DNA of 64,000 nt from Toxotes chatareus (GCA_016801885.1 CM028882.1:1736001-1800000); one strand, 5' to 3'. Counted from the first letter of the stretch, positions 36,601 through 51,600 are shown. The notes: a model not told the origin generated them from the sequence alone. Made by a program: numbers and translations.

Positions 36601-39600
36601 AAAGGTGAAAACTTTGACCTGCTGGTAGAACTAGATGGTCAGCTGGATTCATTCTCTGAGGACCATGAATAAGCACATTTCATGACAGTCCATCAAACAG
36701 TTGATAAGATATTTTAGTTCAGGACTGAATTGGTGGACTGACAGACGATGCCATCCCTAAAACCACAACGTGGCTGTTTCTAAAAACCCGTACAGCATGT
36801 CAAAATACATATGTATAATGGTTTTCACTGTACACGTTTTAATAAGACTTAAAATGTGTCTTCTGTTCATTTGTATTTTGTGCAGATCAGCTGCTGCAGT
36901 GCAGTATGGGTAGTCCTTTTGGCATGAAGTTGTGGCCAGACCACGTCTTACGGCAGGTGCTAAGAGTTCCAATTCTGGGGACTTTATTTAGCTGACATCA
37001 GAACAGTAATGTAAAGTACCACAAATTGATGTTATGAGCACAGTGCTCTTCTTCATGTTTAGACCTGTTAGGGACCAAACAGTCAAAGGTCAGGAAGGCG
37101 CAGGTTTACTTTCCATGGGTTTGATTTCACCCAAAGAAACAAAAATCCAAGTGAATGAAAAGAAGCAACTAACTGCGCCTTTAAAACAAGTCAACCGGAC
37201 AGAGTATTTTATTTTATTTTATAATTTTAAAGAAACTAAACACACTGGTTACATAACAAGACCTTGTCTCAACTAACTAACCTCATCAAATGAGACCGGG
37301 GGAGACATATTTAATGACTGATCAGACTACTAAAGACAAGAAAGGTAAAATAACATACACAGTAACTAGAACTCAGTACAAAGAACCCCCCCCCATGCTG
37401 ATGCAGCTCATGGTCTGGTCCATTTCTTGGGCCTCTGTATTTAACCAGGCTCCACCCTGTGCCACCTCTTTTGGCCAAACCTGGAAGGAGGACTGATGCA
37501 GCAGACAAGGTAACTCAGAGACAAAGAAACTGAATTAATACAACTTATCTACAATGAACTTTGTAAACCTAATGTACACATCTCATTTACAAAACAGTGT
37601 AGTGTCAAAATGTAGCAATAAACACGATTTTAAACCAAAAAAACTGTGGTTGTGTTTAATGTAACTTAATGACTGCAAAGAAAACGGTGGTAGCGTGGTA
37701 ATGATTTGGGTGTGGAACCATAAACCTGGATTTGTGTGGAGTATGTGGTGAGACTGGATGAATATTAGTATATTTCTATTTCAGCTGTGTGGCTGTGGCA
37801 ACCTTATTCTCTGCAGTTATTTTGACTAGTCGTTATAGGAATAGCACAGGTTTAAGTCATCACATTAACAATGGTTATGTTCCGTTCAAGCGTTCCGGTG
37901 GAACAGTATGAACAATACAAGGACTTTGAATCTGAAGCAGCTAAATGGAATTCAGCCATCATTCATTTCAGTATATGTACCTGTACTTTTTCTGCTGTCA
38001 CATAATAAGTTATCTTCTGTGAAAAAGGCCTTTTGGCAACTTTTGATCTCTAGTGGGCAAAAGGAGCAGAAATACTGTTTCTGGACTCCTGAAAAATCTA
38101 TGTTTAACATTTGCTCGTCTCTGTAGTTTAGTTTCCACTAACTCTTGAAAATTCTTGGTCTTCAGCTTGTTGGAAGCTCAGCTCAGTTGGACACTTTCTA
38201 ATTCACAGTACTGCTTTGGTTTCTCTGCAGAGAAAGTGGATTTGTTGCAGCATTTGTCCCAGATTGTGGTCAGAGCCACCAACGTGTCCTTATCGATGGA
38301 CAGTCGGAGGTGTCCAACTCTCCAGATTGGCCTTTATGCCAGTCTGATGATGACCACACAACAGACCTTTGGACCAAGGTACTTTATGATTTCATCTTAT
38401 CAGATGGAAGAATTTGTTTTTACATGTCTCACGTTACAGTGGCTTGAGTGTCTTTGGGTTTTTGACTGCTAGTTGGACAGAAGAAGTAATTTCAAGACAT
38501 TGCTTTGGGATATTGGAAATTTCCTATGTTTTTTTAGATCAAACAGTTAATCGAATAATCAAGCAATGACCTGGCAGATTACTGAACATAAAGGTTGTAG
38601 CCTTAAAGGTGTTAACAGGTGTATCTCTAAACTGTGCACAGAGCCAGGCTAAGACAGGGTGACCATGGCCTGATTCCAGGTTTGCATTCAACACTCACTC
38701 ATGATACTGAACTACTTGTGGTTTTCAGAAAGAAAGAGAAAAAGCTTATTTCCTAAAATGTTGAGCTGTCCCTTTATGACATACGGTACACTCAGATTCA
38801 CAGAGATCCCAGAATTATTGTTCAAAGCCACGAGTGTCTGTTGATTCAAGTCTTTTCAAATGATACTGTTGTTTTTTTTTTTTTTGTTTTTTATCTGTAT
38901 AGAACATGTGTTTCTACATAGTGTGTGAGTGTACATGTCTTTCTGAGTGTGTGTCTTTCCCTCAGGTTTTCTGATGAGTTCAGTATTCTGCTGGAGTTAC
39001 GCAGCTCTCAGAAGGAGGAGAGCAGTGTGGTGACCCTGTTAAACTCCTATCATCACATCCACCTGCAGCTTCGCCTCGGCCCACGTTCACTCACCTTCAT
39101 CTCCACCCAGCATAGAGAGTATGAGTACGTCAGACCAGACTCAGCTACGTTCCATGTTCCCACATCTCAGCAATGACAGCCAAACCCTTATCTGTCCTCC
39201 CTCAATCAAATATAGGTTCCCAGTGGAGTCTCTGTGTGATGGTCAGTGGCACCAGCTATCACTGAGTGTCTCGCCACTTTGGCTGGAGGTGTATGTGGAC
39301 TGTTCTCTGGTGGAGAGGGTGAACTGGGCCTATCCTTGGCAGGGTATCTCCACTGATGGCCTGCTGATGATCGGAGGCAGCCTGGAGGACATGGAGACAC
39401 CCTTTGAAGTGAGGAAATGTGCATCAGCTTAATGTAACAGCTGTGCTTGACCACATATTTCAGTGTTTGTTTGGTAGTAAATGATGGTTGTGTAGAAGAG
39501 GATGAATTGATTTCACGGACCTCCACTGCCACTTGGTGGCAGTAGAGGAAGCTTGATTGTATTATGTGCTTTACTCGATTAATTTCTAATCATTACTTAA

Positions 39601-42600
39601 ATGTCATTAAGGAAAACTGACAAATGGCGTGTTTTCTTTAAGTGATTTATATGTTGAAAGATTAAAGTCTTTCTAAAGGACATTTCAAACTTCAGTTAAA
39701 GTAGTGATACCACACTGTAGAAATACTTGATGACAAGTAAAAGTCCTGGGGGGTGTTACTGTTGGGGCTTCCCGCACCTGAAGTTTACCTGTGCTTCACC
39801 TATCACCATCTCTTCCTGTTGGTTTCCTCAGGGTGCTGTGAGACAAATGACATTTGTGATGGGGGATCCAGACGCTGCTAGAGACCACTGTACTCTCCAT
39901 CAGCCTATCTGCAACCAACCAGCCCCAAGTGCACTCTGGGTAAGTACTGAGCGTTGAGTTTGTCCCTGGGATTCAAATGAGAGTTTTACTGTCCCAAATG
40001 TTTTCAGATTAGATTCAGATTGAAGATATGATGGAAACAGCCTAATAAAGGATACCATGGGTTGCATTATGGGAAATGCAAGATCTAGTGTTGAAGGAGT
40101 TTATTTTTAAATAGTCAGTTTGTTAAATTAAGTCACTTTAGGTTTGACCTTCAAGCAAAGTGGTTTGTTTCCAGCCTGTCTGACCATCTGATTGTGTGTT
40201 CATCGCTGTCAGACATTACATGAAAAATAAAAAGGTACTATGCTCTATGAGAGACACAGATGCAATAAAGTGGCCTTTGCTTTAACTGTGTAAGTTACAG
40301 TCAGCTGTAGCCTTTAGTTTGTTGTGCATTTTAAATCAGTCTAAGGGATCATCAGGCCTTTTTTTTTCCAGTTTGGGTCGGTGCTGTTTGAATTTGCTGG
40401 GATCTTTTGTTTGTCTTAAGAAGGCTGGTGCTCAAACACTGAGACCTTCATTCACAGCAATGCTTTGCTCATTTAGAACGTGGACTCCGGCACGGGGCCT
40501 CATGAGTCGTCTAATAGTGCAGAGGAGTCAGCAGATAAGGAGTCCATACATCTGGTGGTGAGTAGCTTGTGCACTGTTGACAAGCAGTTGATGAAATGTT
40601 TTAATGTTTTAATAACACTGATTTAGAGCAGAGTCTGGTTGCCCTGTCTGAGTAATGGCCCCCGTGGGGACAGTGGTGCTGTTTGCTCTCATTCTGTGCT
40701 TCCACAGTAGATCTCAGAAGTGAGAAGTGACATATAGAGGGAACAACAAATGAATGGCTTTAAGTGTGTTCTGGGAAGTTCATTATAACACAAGTAACAC
40801 ACGTCTTACTGACTTGTAGTTTGTCCTTATGAAGCTCTGACTTTATATTTCCCTGTGGGAAAGGTCAATATTTCACTCGCAGCACAGAAACAGGGCCTGT
40901 ATCAGCGCTCAGTACATCACAGCAGTGTGTCGTGTGTGTGTGTGTCCATGTGCAGTTTCTGAGGGATGTGTTGGCTCTGATAAACACCCCTTCAGGGAGG
41001 ATTATGGTTTGGCCCCTGTGTTCATTCATTACCACTTCTTCTCGCTGCTTCCTCAGTGCTGCTACTATCCACCCTCAAACCATATTCGCCAACTTTCCAT
41101 GCTTCGACAGAGGGTGTACTTTTCAGGGCGGTGGGACCCTGAAAGTTAGTGGTTCGGAGGATGGCTGTGTGGTTTGGGAAAATCCAAAGGAAAGTGGATG
41201 ATTAAAGATCTGCTCGCACCGATCTATTTTTTTGCCTTAACTACAATTTGTACTGGCTTTAAAACATCACTGTTCCATCTAAAGGAGAATGAATGGTGCT
41301 GAGAAATTGAAACTAGGTGGTAGGCAATAGTCAACAAAAACTATTTTCATGATGTTTTTGTTTTTTTCCACCATTTTGTTTCAGGTTATTGTTGACACTG
41401 TTGACTGCGGTTGGGTGTCATGGCCATGTAAACTGTCAGACAATATGAGCTTCAAGGCTTCACAGGTTTTGTCATACTATTTATATTTATCTCTGTAGTT
41501 ATATATATAGTTATTATGGTGCAAAGAGTTGCCTGGTTAACACATCAAGCAGAACCAGAGCAGCATTAGATAATAAGCTTTTTCTAGCTGCTACATTGGT
41601 TTAAAGGTGTCATGTTGAAGTCCTGATGGGATGTCAGGTAATAGATAGAATGTCAGGTAAGCAAAATCTGCCCCTAACTAAGTAATCATTATATTATAAT
41701 TAGACCAAATAAATAAAAACTAATAAAAATACAATGTAAAAATGAATGGAATTTAAACTTGTTTGCATGTGTATGTTGTACAAACAACAAAATGCATTGA
41801 ATTGAACACAGAAAGTTTTTAGGTATAACTGTAGGCCCAAAGATTATCTGACAGTAACATGAACTGGACTGGACACTTTCAGCTGTTTGGCTGAAAATAA
41901 AAATTTCACTCCCAAAAGTTTTTTTTTCTTCCATAAGTCAGGGGTGAACCTGGTTACCCCCACCTCCATAGCCTTTCATTCCACTGGACTTCTTCAGTGT
42001 CAAACTTCATTTTCTCATTCAGACATTCAGAAATGAGTTTCTCTCAGGTTTCATGTCCAGAAGACAGTATTTCTCTTTTAAATGTATGTCCAAGTCCAAA
42101 TTTATGTGGAGGATGTTTGCACTTGATAGAGCAGGCAGCAACAGCCCTGTTGCTTCTTGAACATTTGACTAGTCCACAGTTTATTTGTGAATTAGTGCCA
42201 CAATCAAATTTCACTTTGTCCAGTTCTTTGGTTTAATAACAAATATCTGCAGAGCTAATTCCCATCAAATGAAACCATTCTGTAGATCAGTATCTAATAA
42301 CATGACACAGTGAGAGCCAGTGAAGCCTTATGTAGGCCCCAGTATTACCAACCACCTAAGTTTAGAAGCAGCCTTGTTTATATGCTTGTGTTTTACTGAT
42401 TGCTCGCAGTTCAATCTGGGCAGACATTGCTTGGATGAACCCGACTGGTCCCACTTGGACCGGTCTAGAATTGTGGAGAATTTCAGGCTTGTGCTCTCAG
42501 ATGATCAGTTGGGTTTCTGGCATGTCAGACATTTTGGTCAGTTGTCGTTGCATTTGGAGCAGTTCCAGGGTCCAGTTTGCCTCATGGCCTCTGTCAGAAG

Positions 42601-45600
42601 ATCCACTGCAAACTGTTGTGTTATTGGAGTAGTTTTTTTTAATGTTGTGGCTCAAACTGTAGATTCCTGACTGCTGTAAACAGACAGATTATAATACTTG
42701 CATCTTCCAAGTCTGGCTCCAATTTTTTTTTCTTTTTTCTTTCTGTTCATTGTGGAATATCACAAACATAACCCTGCCTCTCTCTGTCTTTTTAGTCAGC
42801 ATTGTTGAGGAGACGGTGATCTTGTTTGAATATACTTTATTTGAATCGTCTCTGGACATAACTGACCATGTTGTGGGTGTGAACACATATGATGCAGGTT
42901 CTGGTTGCTCAGAAAAGCTGATGAAAACATGAAAATGAGTCATGTGAAGCAAGAAAATACATCTGCTTGTCACTGTGGCAGAGCGTGGCTTTAAAGTGGG
43001 GCCTGTGCACTGTAACTGTACCATGTCCCAGAAGGCTGTGCTCTTTTTAGTTGGCAGGGTTATCCAGCATCTCAGACCTCAGATCGTATCCTGTGGCCTG
43101 TAATTTGGTGAAACCAACTTCAAGTCAATACAGTGTGTGTGAGAGACGAGAAACCTTACTATCGCATTACCGGTGCTGATCTGAAGTAAGTAGCTGTTGA
43201 GCTCAACTGTGTCTTTTTCACACCTGATATAAACCTTCACTGAGAAAACTCATCACCCACTAACCTTTGTTGTAATAGAAACCACATGTCATATATACTG
43301 GACTGGTGTGGACAGAGTTATCCTGTGTCTCTGCAGTGGTTAGACTGTGTATATTTGTGATGGGCTTTGTGTGAGGGTTTTCACTCTCTAACACAATATA
43401 TAGAAGAACGATGAAAGCCTCACTGAAGAGACACACTGTTAATGTGAAGCCCTCACTCTGACTGCAGCTGATGTTTGTGACCCACAGTGTTTAAACCCTC
43501 TGCCTGGATTTAGGCTGCTGTAGGTCTCCTCTGTAATTCTTCTATATAAATCAAATTACCCTCAGTGAGATTGTTGGCCGATTGTTGCTGTGGTTTCATT
43601 CTAGGAAGCCTCTTATTACATGAATGACGTCTGGAGGACCATTCATAATGACTGACAAGTGTAAGATGTGCGGAAGTCAGTCAAAGCCTGTTGTATTAAC
43701 TTAAGATGTACATTTTCAGATTGTAGATGGTGTGCTCTTTGTTTTTCCTAATATTTTATTCATGCGTTACAGTATACATATCCACTTTGATTTCTTTGTC
43801 TCTATATGCTTCCATAACATAAGCTGTAAATAAGCTGTATTTTTTTATATTTCACATTTTTCAGTTTTTCTAATTAGCTCATTCTTATAATAGAGATTTT
43901 TGATGGTGTTCAGTTTAGTCACTCCCCCTTCCTGATACCCCCCATTCCTTTTTGCCTGTGTTTCTTCCCCTTTTGATCCTGCGGTGGGTCATGGATGATT
44001 TCATTTTAACATTCGTGGACTGATGCCAGTGGGGAAAGATGTTTTAAAATTCCTCTGCTTCACGGAGATAACAATATGTCTTAAAGGCTTTGATGTGACA
44101 GCAGCAGTATCTTTCCTCTGTACAGATAAGCATCCATCCTCCTCAGGGCTGAGTGACTAGTTTGGGGTGTGGTAGCATGCGGTGTGGTGTGTATGGCAGC
44201 AGAGTCCTGGGTGTGTCTCTCTGTTGGCTGTATGAGGGGAAAGGCTGCAGCTCCAGCTCTGACAGAACCAGTTGACTGCATATGGGCTCTGGACTCTGCT
44301 TGACTCGAGCACAGCTGCAGTGATTGAGGACATGCTGTAGACATGTGGATTATGTTAACTTTCATGCTGGGCTGCCTTTGGCTGCAGGACTCTCTCCACG
44401 TGGGACTGATTGTGGATGGGCAGCAGACAGATATGGTATGTACAGTAAAAGGATGTGAGTGGATGGCAGTGAGAACAGATCAGAAAGTGCAGGGTTGCAG
44501 GTTTGTGGTAGTATGAATGAATCAGAAAGTGACTTTCAGTGAACACACAACATGCTTCCTGTGACACATGTTTGCCTGGTGTCATGTTCTGATCATTGGG
44601 CTGATCATGTTTCAGATGGATCTAATATGACTCTCTTGTTCTTGCCATGTAGGAGCTAATTTAGCTTTTTGGTCATGGTTCTTAGTCCAGTCTTTATTTG
44701 TAGAGGCCTGTTTAAATCAGTCCATATGAACTGCGTTGCTCTCCACCAGCACATATGTGCAGTTGAAAGTCTTATTTTCTTTCTGATCATCGGACGATCT
44801 TCAGCAGCGTTCACAGCAAAAGAGTTGAAGAGATAACTTGGTGCTGGAAATTATCTGTTGATCCATTAGATGCTGCTAACACTCCTTGACCTCAGCCTCC
44901 CTGCTGACCTCCCTCTGCACTGTGTAGACACATCATCTTACACAACCCTCCTCCAGCAAAATCCTAGACATGGTGTTTCTCTTAAACCACCCTGCTCATT
45001 ACGTATAGCTCCAGATAATGGAATGTGTTTGTCCAGCTGTGTGGTTCAGCAGAGGTCATTTCCTCACTGAGAGATACAGATGACTTGATTTATTAAAGCT
45101 CACACTCTTGTGAGCCAGGAGTTGTAAACGTAAAGTTAAAGAGATAGACACATAACATATTCATTGGACATTTTCGGTGGCATTGCACTGTGGGATTGTT
45201 CTGTTTAGAGTAAGAACTGCCAGAATACATGGAACAGGACAAGCACAACACACAGGTGGTCTTGGTCTGGTATTTTTTTTTTTTTTTCCCCCACGAGCAC
45301 AAACAAACCAAACCAAACGGGCATACACATCAGAGTTTGTCTGAGGAATCCTAAAAGGTGCTTCAGTGTTTTTACTCCATTCATTTTCCATTAATCTTGA
45401 GAGAGAGCTGTTCAATTCTCCCTATATTCAGCATTAAACCGGCACCAGAACACACTGGATGTCTGGTGCTCAGTGAACTCCTCGTTTCATGTTGGTGTTC
45501 ATGTCAACAATTAACGGTGAATGCAGCAGTTACGTGCAGCTCAGGAGCATGTGCCAAAGGTTTTGGTCATTCTGTATCCTCCATGTGCCATTTACTGATC

Positions 45601-48600
45601 TCTGATACACAAAAATGGTCGGTGATCACTGAAAACTGGGTCTGTAGTTGATTTGTCACTAAATGGAGAGAGTGCGTATATATATATAGATATGTATGCG
45701 TATATAGACCATGCTTTGCTGTCTTAGCCCTGCTTGATTTAATTATATTCATTCATTCATTGAGTTTAATGCCGGGGGCCGTACCACCTACCTCACCTGT
45801 GCGTCACCGCTGCAGCTCACATGCATGTCCACATGGCCAGTGTTGCTGCTACTGCCAGCCCTATCTTTCTGCACTGAGTTTGACTTTGATAATGGCCATC
45901 AATAATCATCATCATCTGTCATTGGTGAGTGGTCTGAAAAGTTTCATTTACCTTCGTTCAGGGAAAGACAGAGAGCACACTGCAAAACTGCTGCCAGCCA
46001 CGTGTTAAATAATTGACATAATATAATGAGCCTACATTGGGTTTCTGCTGACTATATAGCATACATGGAGCCTCCACTTTCTCCTTTAATAATGTACTAT
46101 TCTTAATATGGGAAAAATTATTCTTTATACTTTTCATGTCTGTGTCATGTTCGGATAAAGCCTGACCACTGAAATATCATGAAAGGTGTCAGTTGTATGT
46201 AATGTTGCTGGTATAAATATCACTATCGGATATTTTCCTTGTCTATTTTCACTGAAGTACCTGAAACATAGCAAGACTCGACATGCACGTCAGATTCGCA
46301 TCTCACACAGACTGTGTGGAACGTCATGCACAGGCTAGGAAAGCCTGAGAGGTGAAAGGGGCCAAAACAGCCCTTTACATTCAATGCTGAATGAGCTGAA
46401 AATATACACTTATCGAGGACTTTGTTAGGAACGCCTGTACACCTGCTTGTTCATGCAATTATCCAATCAGCTAATCATGTGGCAGCAGTTCAGTGCATAA
46501 CATCCTGCAGATACAGGTCAGGAGCTTCAGTTCTGATCTCAGTGACTTTAACTGTGATATGACTGCTGGTGTCAGACGGGCTGGTTTGTTTCTGAGTGTT
46601 TCTGAAACAGCTTCACCAAAACTGGACAGATGAAGACTGGACAAACGTAGCCTGGTCTGATGGATCTGGATTTCTGCTGATGCTGCAGATGGTAGAGTCA
46701 GAGTTTGGAGTCAACAGCATGAATCCATGGACCCAACCTGCCTTGTGTCAACAGTCCAAGCTGCTGCTGCTGCTGCTGCTGGTGGTGGTGGTGGTGTGAT
46801 GGTGTGATGGTGTGGGGAATGTTTTCTTGGTTCACTTTGGGCCTTAATACCAATCAGTCATGGTCTGAATGTCACAGTGTGTCTGAGTATTGTTGCTGAC
46901 CATGTTCATCCCTTCATGGCCACAGTTCACCATCTTCTAATGGCTACTTCCAGCAGGATAATGCTCCATGTCACAAAGATAAAGTCGTCTCAGACTCACT
47001 CACTGGTTTCATGAACATGAGAGTGAGTTCAGTGAACTTCAGGGGCTCCTCAGTCTCCAGACCTGGATCCAGTAGAACACCTTAGGGACGTGGTAGAACA
47101 GGAGATTGGCAGTTTGAATGTGCAGCTGATAAATCTGCAGTGATGATGTGATGAATCATGTCAACATGGAGAAGAATCTCAGAGGAAGGTTTCTAACATC
47201 TTGTAGAATCAGTGACGTGAAGAGCTGAGGCTGTTTGAGAGCAGAGGGGGGAACTACCCAGTGTTTGTGTGGTGTTCCTTATAAAGTGTAGTGTAGGAGT
47301 GTTGGGTTAGGATTTCCTTTGTTTTTGATTCTCAGTTATTTCATACAGTGGTCCCTCTCTGCCAGAGATGATGATGAGCAGTGTGGGGAAGATTAGCTGG
47401 ACAAATGGCCTCAGGTGCAGAGTTACCAAGTGTCTGCTGGCTGAGCGAGCTGCAGTAACAATGGCCGCTTGTCCAGGACAAAGGAGCATTGTGCGCTGCT
47501 GAAAAAGGGGAATCTGTGGTCTGTACTGTCTCTGGATTGTGCCTCCGCTTTATGCCATTCATCTGAGCATCACTATCTTCTCACATTTGTATCAGGTGGT
47601 CTTTGAAGTTTGTCAGCTCCAGACTTGTATTAGTGTCCTGCTTTGAAATTCATGATGCTGGCAGATTCTTGAGTTCTATGAGCACATGTGCCTTACTCTC
47701 TACACTATACTTCAAACTTCTGCTTTTAAAAAGAAACTAGCTGAGCATCAGTTTCTGTGTCAACATCATTTTTCCTCATCTGATGTTGAATGCTTTTTTT
47801 TGTGTGTGTTACCATCTTAACTAAGGCAGTTGCAACTGAGGCTGAGAGGAATGCCATTAGTTTTTGCAGCAATTTGTTCATCAACCAAAGAACTGGACAA
47901 AGTGTTGACCTGATGATTGTGCGAGATGAAGTGCACAGATCACCAAGATCAATAGAATTCATCCTCATAATGTAACACAAGCTTTATGTGGCAGGCATCT
48001 GTCAGCAGGCTATGCGTGATGATGTATGTTTCCCACTAATGAAGGAGGCTGGTAAGACAAGTGAAGAGCTAGTTTACTGTGCTGTGATTCAGTATTCACT
48101 GAGCAAGGCCACTGGCATCCTGAGTCTCTATGTTTGATTTTCTTGGCAGCAATGACTTTCAGGTAATGACTAGAGAGTGGTGTTTTCAACAACCTGCCTA
48201 CTGCATCTGCTGCTCACACTACTGGTCTTTTCTATTTTCCAGAACTGGAGCTGTGAAACTGTGTGATTGCAGTTTCTTTTCTGTGTCTCTTTTTCAGGAT
48301 CACCTGTTGGAGAGAAAGCCTCTTGACTCCACTCATCAAGATGCTGCGGACCAAAGCCAAGGCTTTGTACTTGTTGATGAACCTCACATTGTGTTGGCAG
48401 CTAATGAGAAAGACAGAAGAGTTCATGCTGCTGAATCCTCTCCAAGCAGACAAGCGTTAGATGAAAATATCATCCAGGAAAGTGCAGCGGACACAGACTT
48501 ATATAGTGTAGTTAGCTTAACCTCATCTGATTCTTTAGTGAAGTACAGGAACAGCCATTACCCTCCTTTAAGAATCAGTGAGGCACGGCGGCATTCCAGT

Positions 48601-51600
48601 CTGCAGCATGAGGAGTCTTTGTCATCTGGACCCACTACTGGAACAGGAGAGATCATCTATGGATCTGACCAGAGAATCTACAGAATCCATGAAGGTCCCT
48701 CTGGCCCGCTCGGACCACAGGGAAGAAGAGTAAGCATTTCGTTAGAATGGAGTAAGACATGCATTGGTCTAGGAATCCTCTTTGGAAGTAAGACACTTCA
48801 TTGTTGATTTAAATTGAGTCGTCAGAGGGGTGTTTGATTAGAGTTTGAATTCTGTCTTCATGTGGTATTAAAAAACTGGAAATACAAGACATTAACTTAA
48901 TGGATAAAGCTCATTCTCGTTGTGAACAAAATCCAACCCATGAAAAGACCAAAACCAACCAATGTGTTAACTTCCCAAACTCTGTCACTGTCTCTCAGCC
49001 CCAAACCCATTGGTTCCGACTGAAGACATAAATCTTTAGAAACCAGTCACATTTATATACATATATATACGTATATACAGTAGATATTTCATTTTTAAAA
49101 AAGGTTAAATAATTCCGTGAAAAGGCTGTCCACTGTAGTTTTCAGTAAACGTGACTCACACAAGAGGAAAGTTCTTTATTTGACACATGGACAGAGTAAA
49201 AACATGCAGTGAAATGAAAGGGAATGTATTAGAATATCAGAATAATATCATTAGTGACAAGTGGAGAGTTTGTCCTTGAAGGGTCTGTAGCAGAGATCCA
49301 GAGTCCTCTCTCGTCCAGAGTCCACAGTCACAATGAGGGCTGCATCCCAGTGTTTAACCTGGTAGCTAGTGAGGGCCTCCTGTAGCTCCAACAGAACAGT
49401 GTTCGTGTCTGCTTGAGGTGGAATATTAACATCATTAAAATGATGCATGGGAACTCCTGGGTGAGGTAGAATGGGTGACATTCGATTGTCAGGAGCTCCT
49501 ATTCTGTTGATTCCAAGAACTGAAAGAGCCTTTTCTTGTTGTACACTGTGGGCCAGTATCATGCAGAGCAGCTGTGTCTCGGTGAGACAGGTGATATTAC
49601 AGTCCCATGTGTCCCTCCAGTAAGTGATCCTGCCCTGAGGTTGTCCAGCTTGTTCTCTGGGGATACTAGGCAGTGGTGGACGGTGTGTCCTTTTCCTCAG
49701 CTCGTTCTTGTTTGAGATTCATTTTCCTCCTGCGACCTGGAGTGAGTACATTATTTGTAGTTGTGGTCAGCTCTCCACAGGATCTTGCTTTGCCAAGTTG
49801 GATTGGATGCAGAACTTGTAGAGAAACTGTGTGAGTATTGTTTTCTTGTGTTTGTGTCCGTTTGTCATATGTGACAGGACACAGATCATTTGGAGCTAGC
49901 AAGCTGAGTGTAAGTTTAAACAGACAGAGTAAACATGGTGCTGACAGAGCAGAAGCAGAAATGAGCAGGAGCAACATGTCACCCAGTTCAGCGGTGTGGC
50001 TCAATGATGTGTTTTTAACCCTTTCATGCATGAATTATAAACACCTCAGTTATGATTTTTTTTCCAGTGTTTTTATCCCTCTTTAGGCATGAAAAAAAAA
50101 ATAATACAATTGAAATTTTGTTTATGAACCTTTTTATTGTGGAGTTAAACATGTCAATTCTGCATGAAAACTATCATATAAAAGCATTCTTAATGCTGCT
50201 AATCTGTTTTCTCACAACATTGTCTGCGCAGTGTACAAATGTTCTGTCTCCACTCTGATTTGATATCTTCCTCTCACATAATAATGTCCTGCTCATCTCC
50301 ACTTCCCATCCATCTTGTATGGCAATTGGCAAAGCATCCAGCACACAAGACACTGCATGCAGACATACTTATTTTTCGTGTGCATGAAGCATCATGGCAT
50401 CTGTTGGCAATTTTTGCTTTGGTGCACAAGCATCCACCATGTTGGCTGATATGAAACTATAACAATAAAGCCAATGCATATACAAGAGAACAGCTTTTGA
50501 ATAGCTGTCCACTGTAGTGATCACTATGCATGAAAGGGTTAATGGATTTTGGACAACAATGGTGCTCTATGGCACAGAGGCATAAGATCTGTCAGGCTTT
50601 GCATACACACACACAACGCTTGGTAGTATTATACACTCAGTGTTGGTTTGGAGAAAAGGAGGAGGAGAAAAATATAGAATATAATCAGGCTTATCTTTTA
50701 AAACATGTGCATGAATGTAGGGGCTGTTTTTAGCTGATCTAACAGACAAACAGTCAAGACAGTCCCTATTTTCATTCATTACACATTGGAATAATAACTA
50801 AGTTCTCCCTCAGCAGTGAAACAAGTTCCAAGATAAAGAACCATCAGCTTTTTGAGTCTCCTGACGTGTCTCCATATTTTTGTACTTGAACGTCCTACAA
50901 ACATGTGAAGGCCCGGGTTATTCTTATCCTGATCAGCTCTCTAACCGAACCTGTTTAATGACATAAGATTCAATCAAAATTGAATTGTGTTGATGTTAAA
51001 ATAACTGCTCAACAATATGTTTATTCAGTTTCCAGGACTGAAATGAGAAGATAGATAAAAGTCTCATGTCTGTGTGAAATACAGAGCTGGAGCTGTAGCA
51101 TAAGGACTGTAAGCAGGGTGAAACAATCCAAACATTTGTCATATGTTTAATCCACAGTCAGGAAATGTAAAAAACTATTTATGAGAGTTATGTTTCACAC
51201 TGCTTTTGTCAGTGCTGCAGTGTGGTTTGCCAGATAGTCTGTCTGTGAACACAGGTCTTGGTTGAGGACTCTGTACAGGCATGATGTTACCAAACGTAGC
51301 AACCATACTGCGATGACAAGACTCTGAGAAGTTGTGCACTGTCAGTACACTCGTCCATTGTCCCAGCACATAACTGAATTCACAATTTACATTTCTGTTT
51401 GTGTGTGTCTGTGTGTGTGTGTGTGTGTGTGTATGCTGTAGAGGTGGTGGTTGTTATTTTGTTTAGTTTTCTTTGGACTAGAGTTCTCCCTGTCTTTGTG
51501 CCAAGCTGACATGGCCACATGCCTTCTCCTGCTCTGCACTTGATGCACTCACATTTTCGACATATATTGATTTCCTCAGTTCACTATTGGAAACAAAACA

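Larger units (their letters stand above)
15637..38230 (+). other. Collagen intron 1 (22.6 kb), transposon nest
   Basis: Long first introns are usual in fibrillar collagen genes. This one carries the piggyBac, hAT-like, Tc1, LINE, inverted-repeat and gypsy elements listed separately. Stretches with nothing recognised: 15640-17560, 21660-24200, 25770-28120 and 36780-38230. Confidence 0.6.
40558..48297 (+). other. Collagen intron 6 (7.7 kb)
   Basis: It holds a Tc1 relic (46403-47296) and low-complexity runs such as (TA)n near 45677. Elsewhere no conserved block was found; extra variable-region exons cannot be excluded because this region evolves fast. Confidence 0.5.

Noticed and set aside
41057..41118. 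Possible variable-region exon CCYYPPSNHIRQLSML with acceptor TTCCTCAG
   Set aside because: Donor GTGTAC is poor and adjacent Cys-Cys is not expected there; only frame fit supports it.
42408..42665. Open frame after an acceptor-like GCTCGCAG in collagen intron 6 (FNLGRHCLDEPDWSHLDRSR)
   Set aside because: No good donor in phase, two Cys and hydrophobic runs unlike a collagen variable region; no family match.
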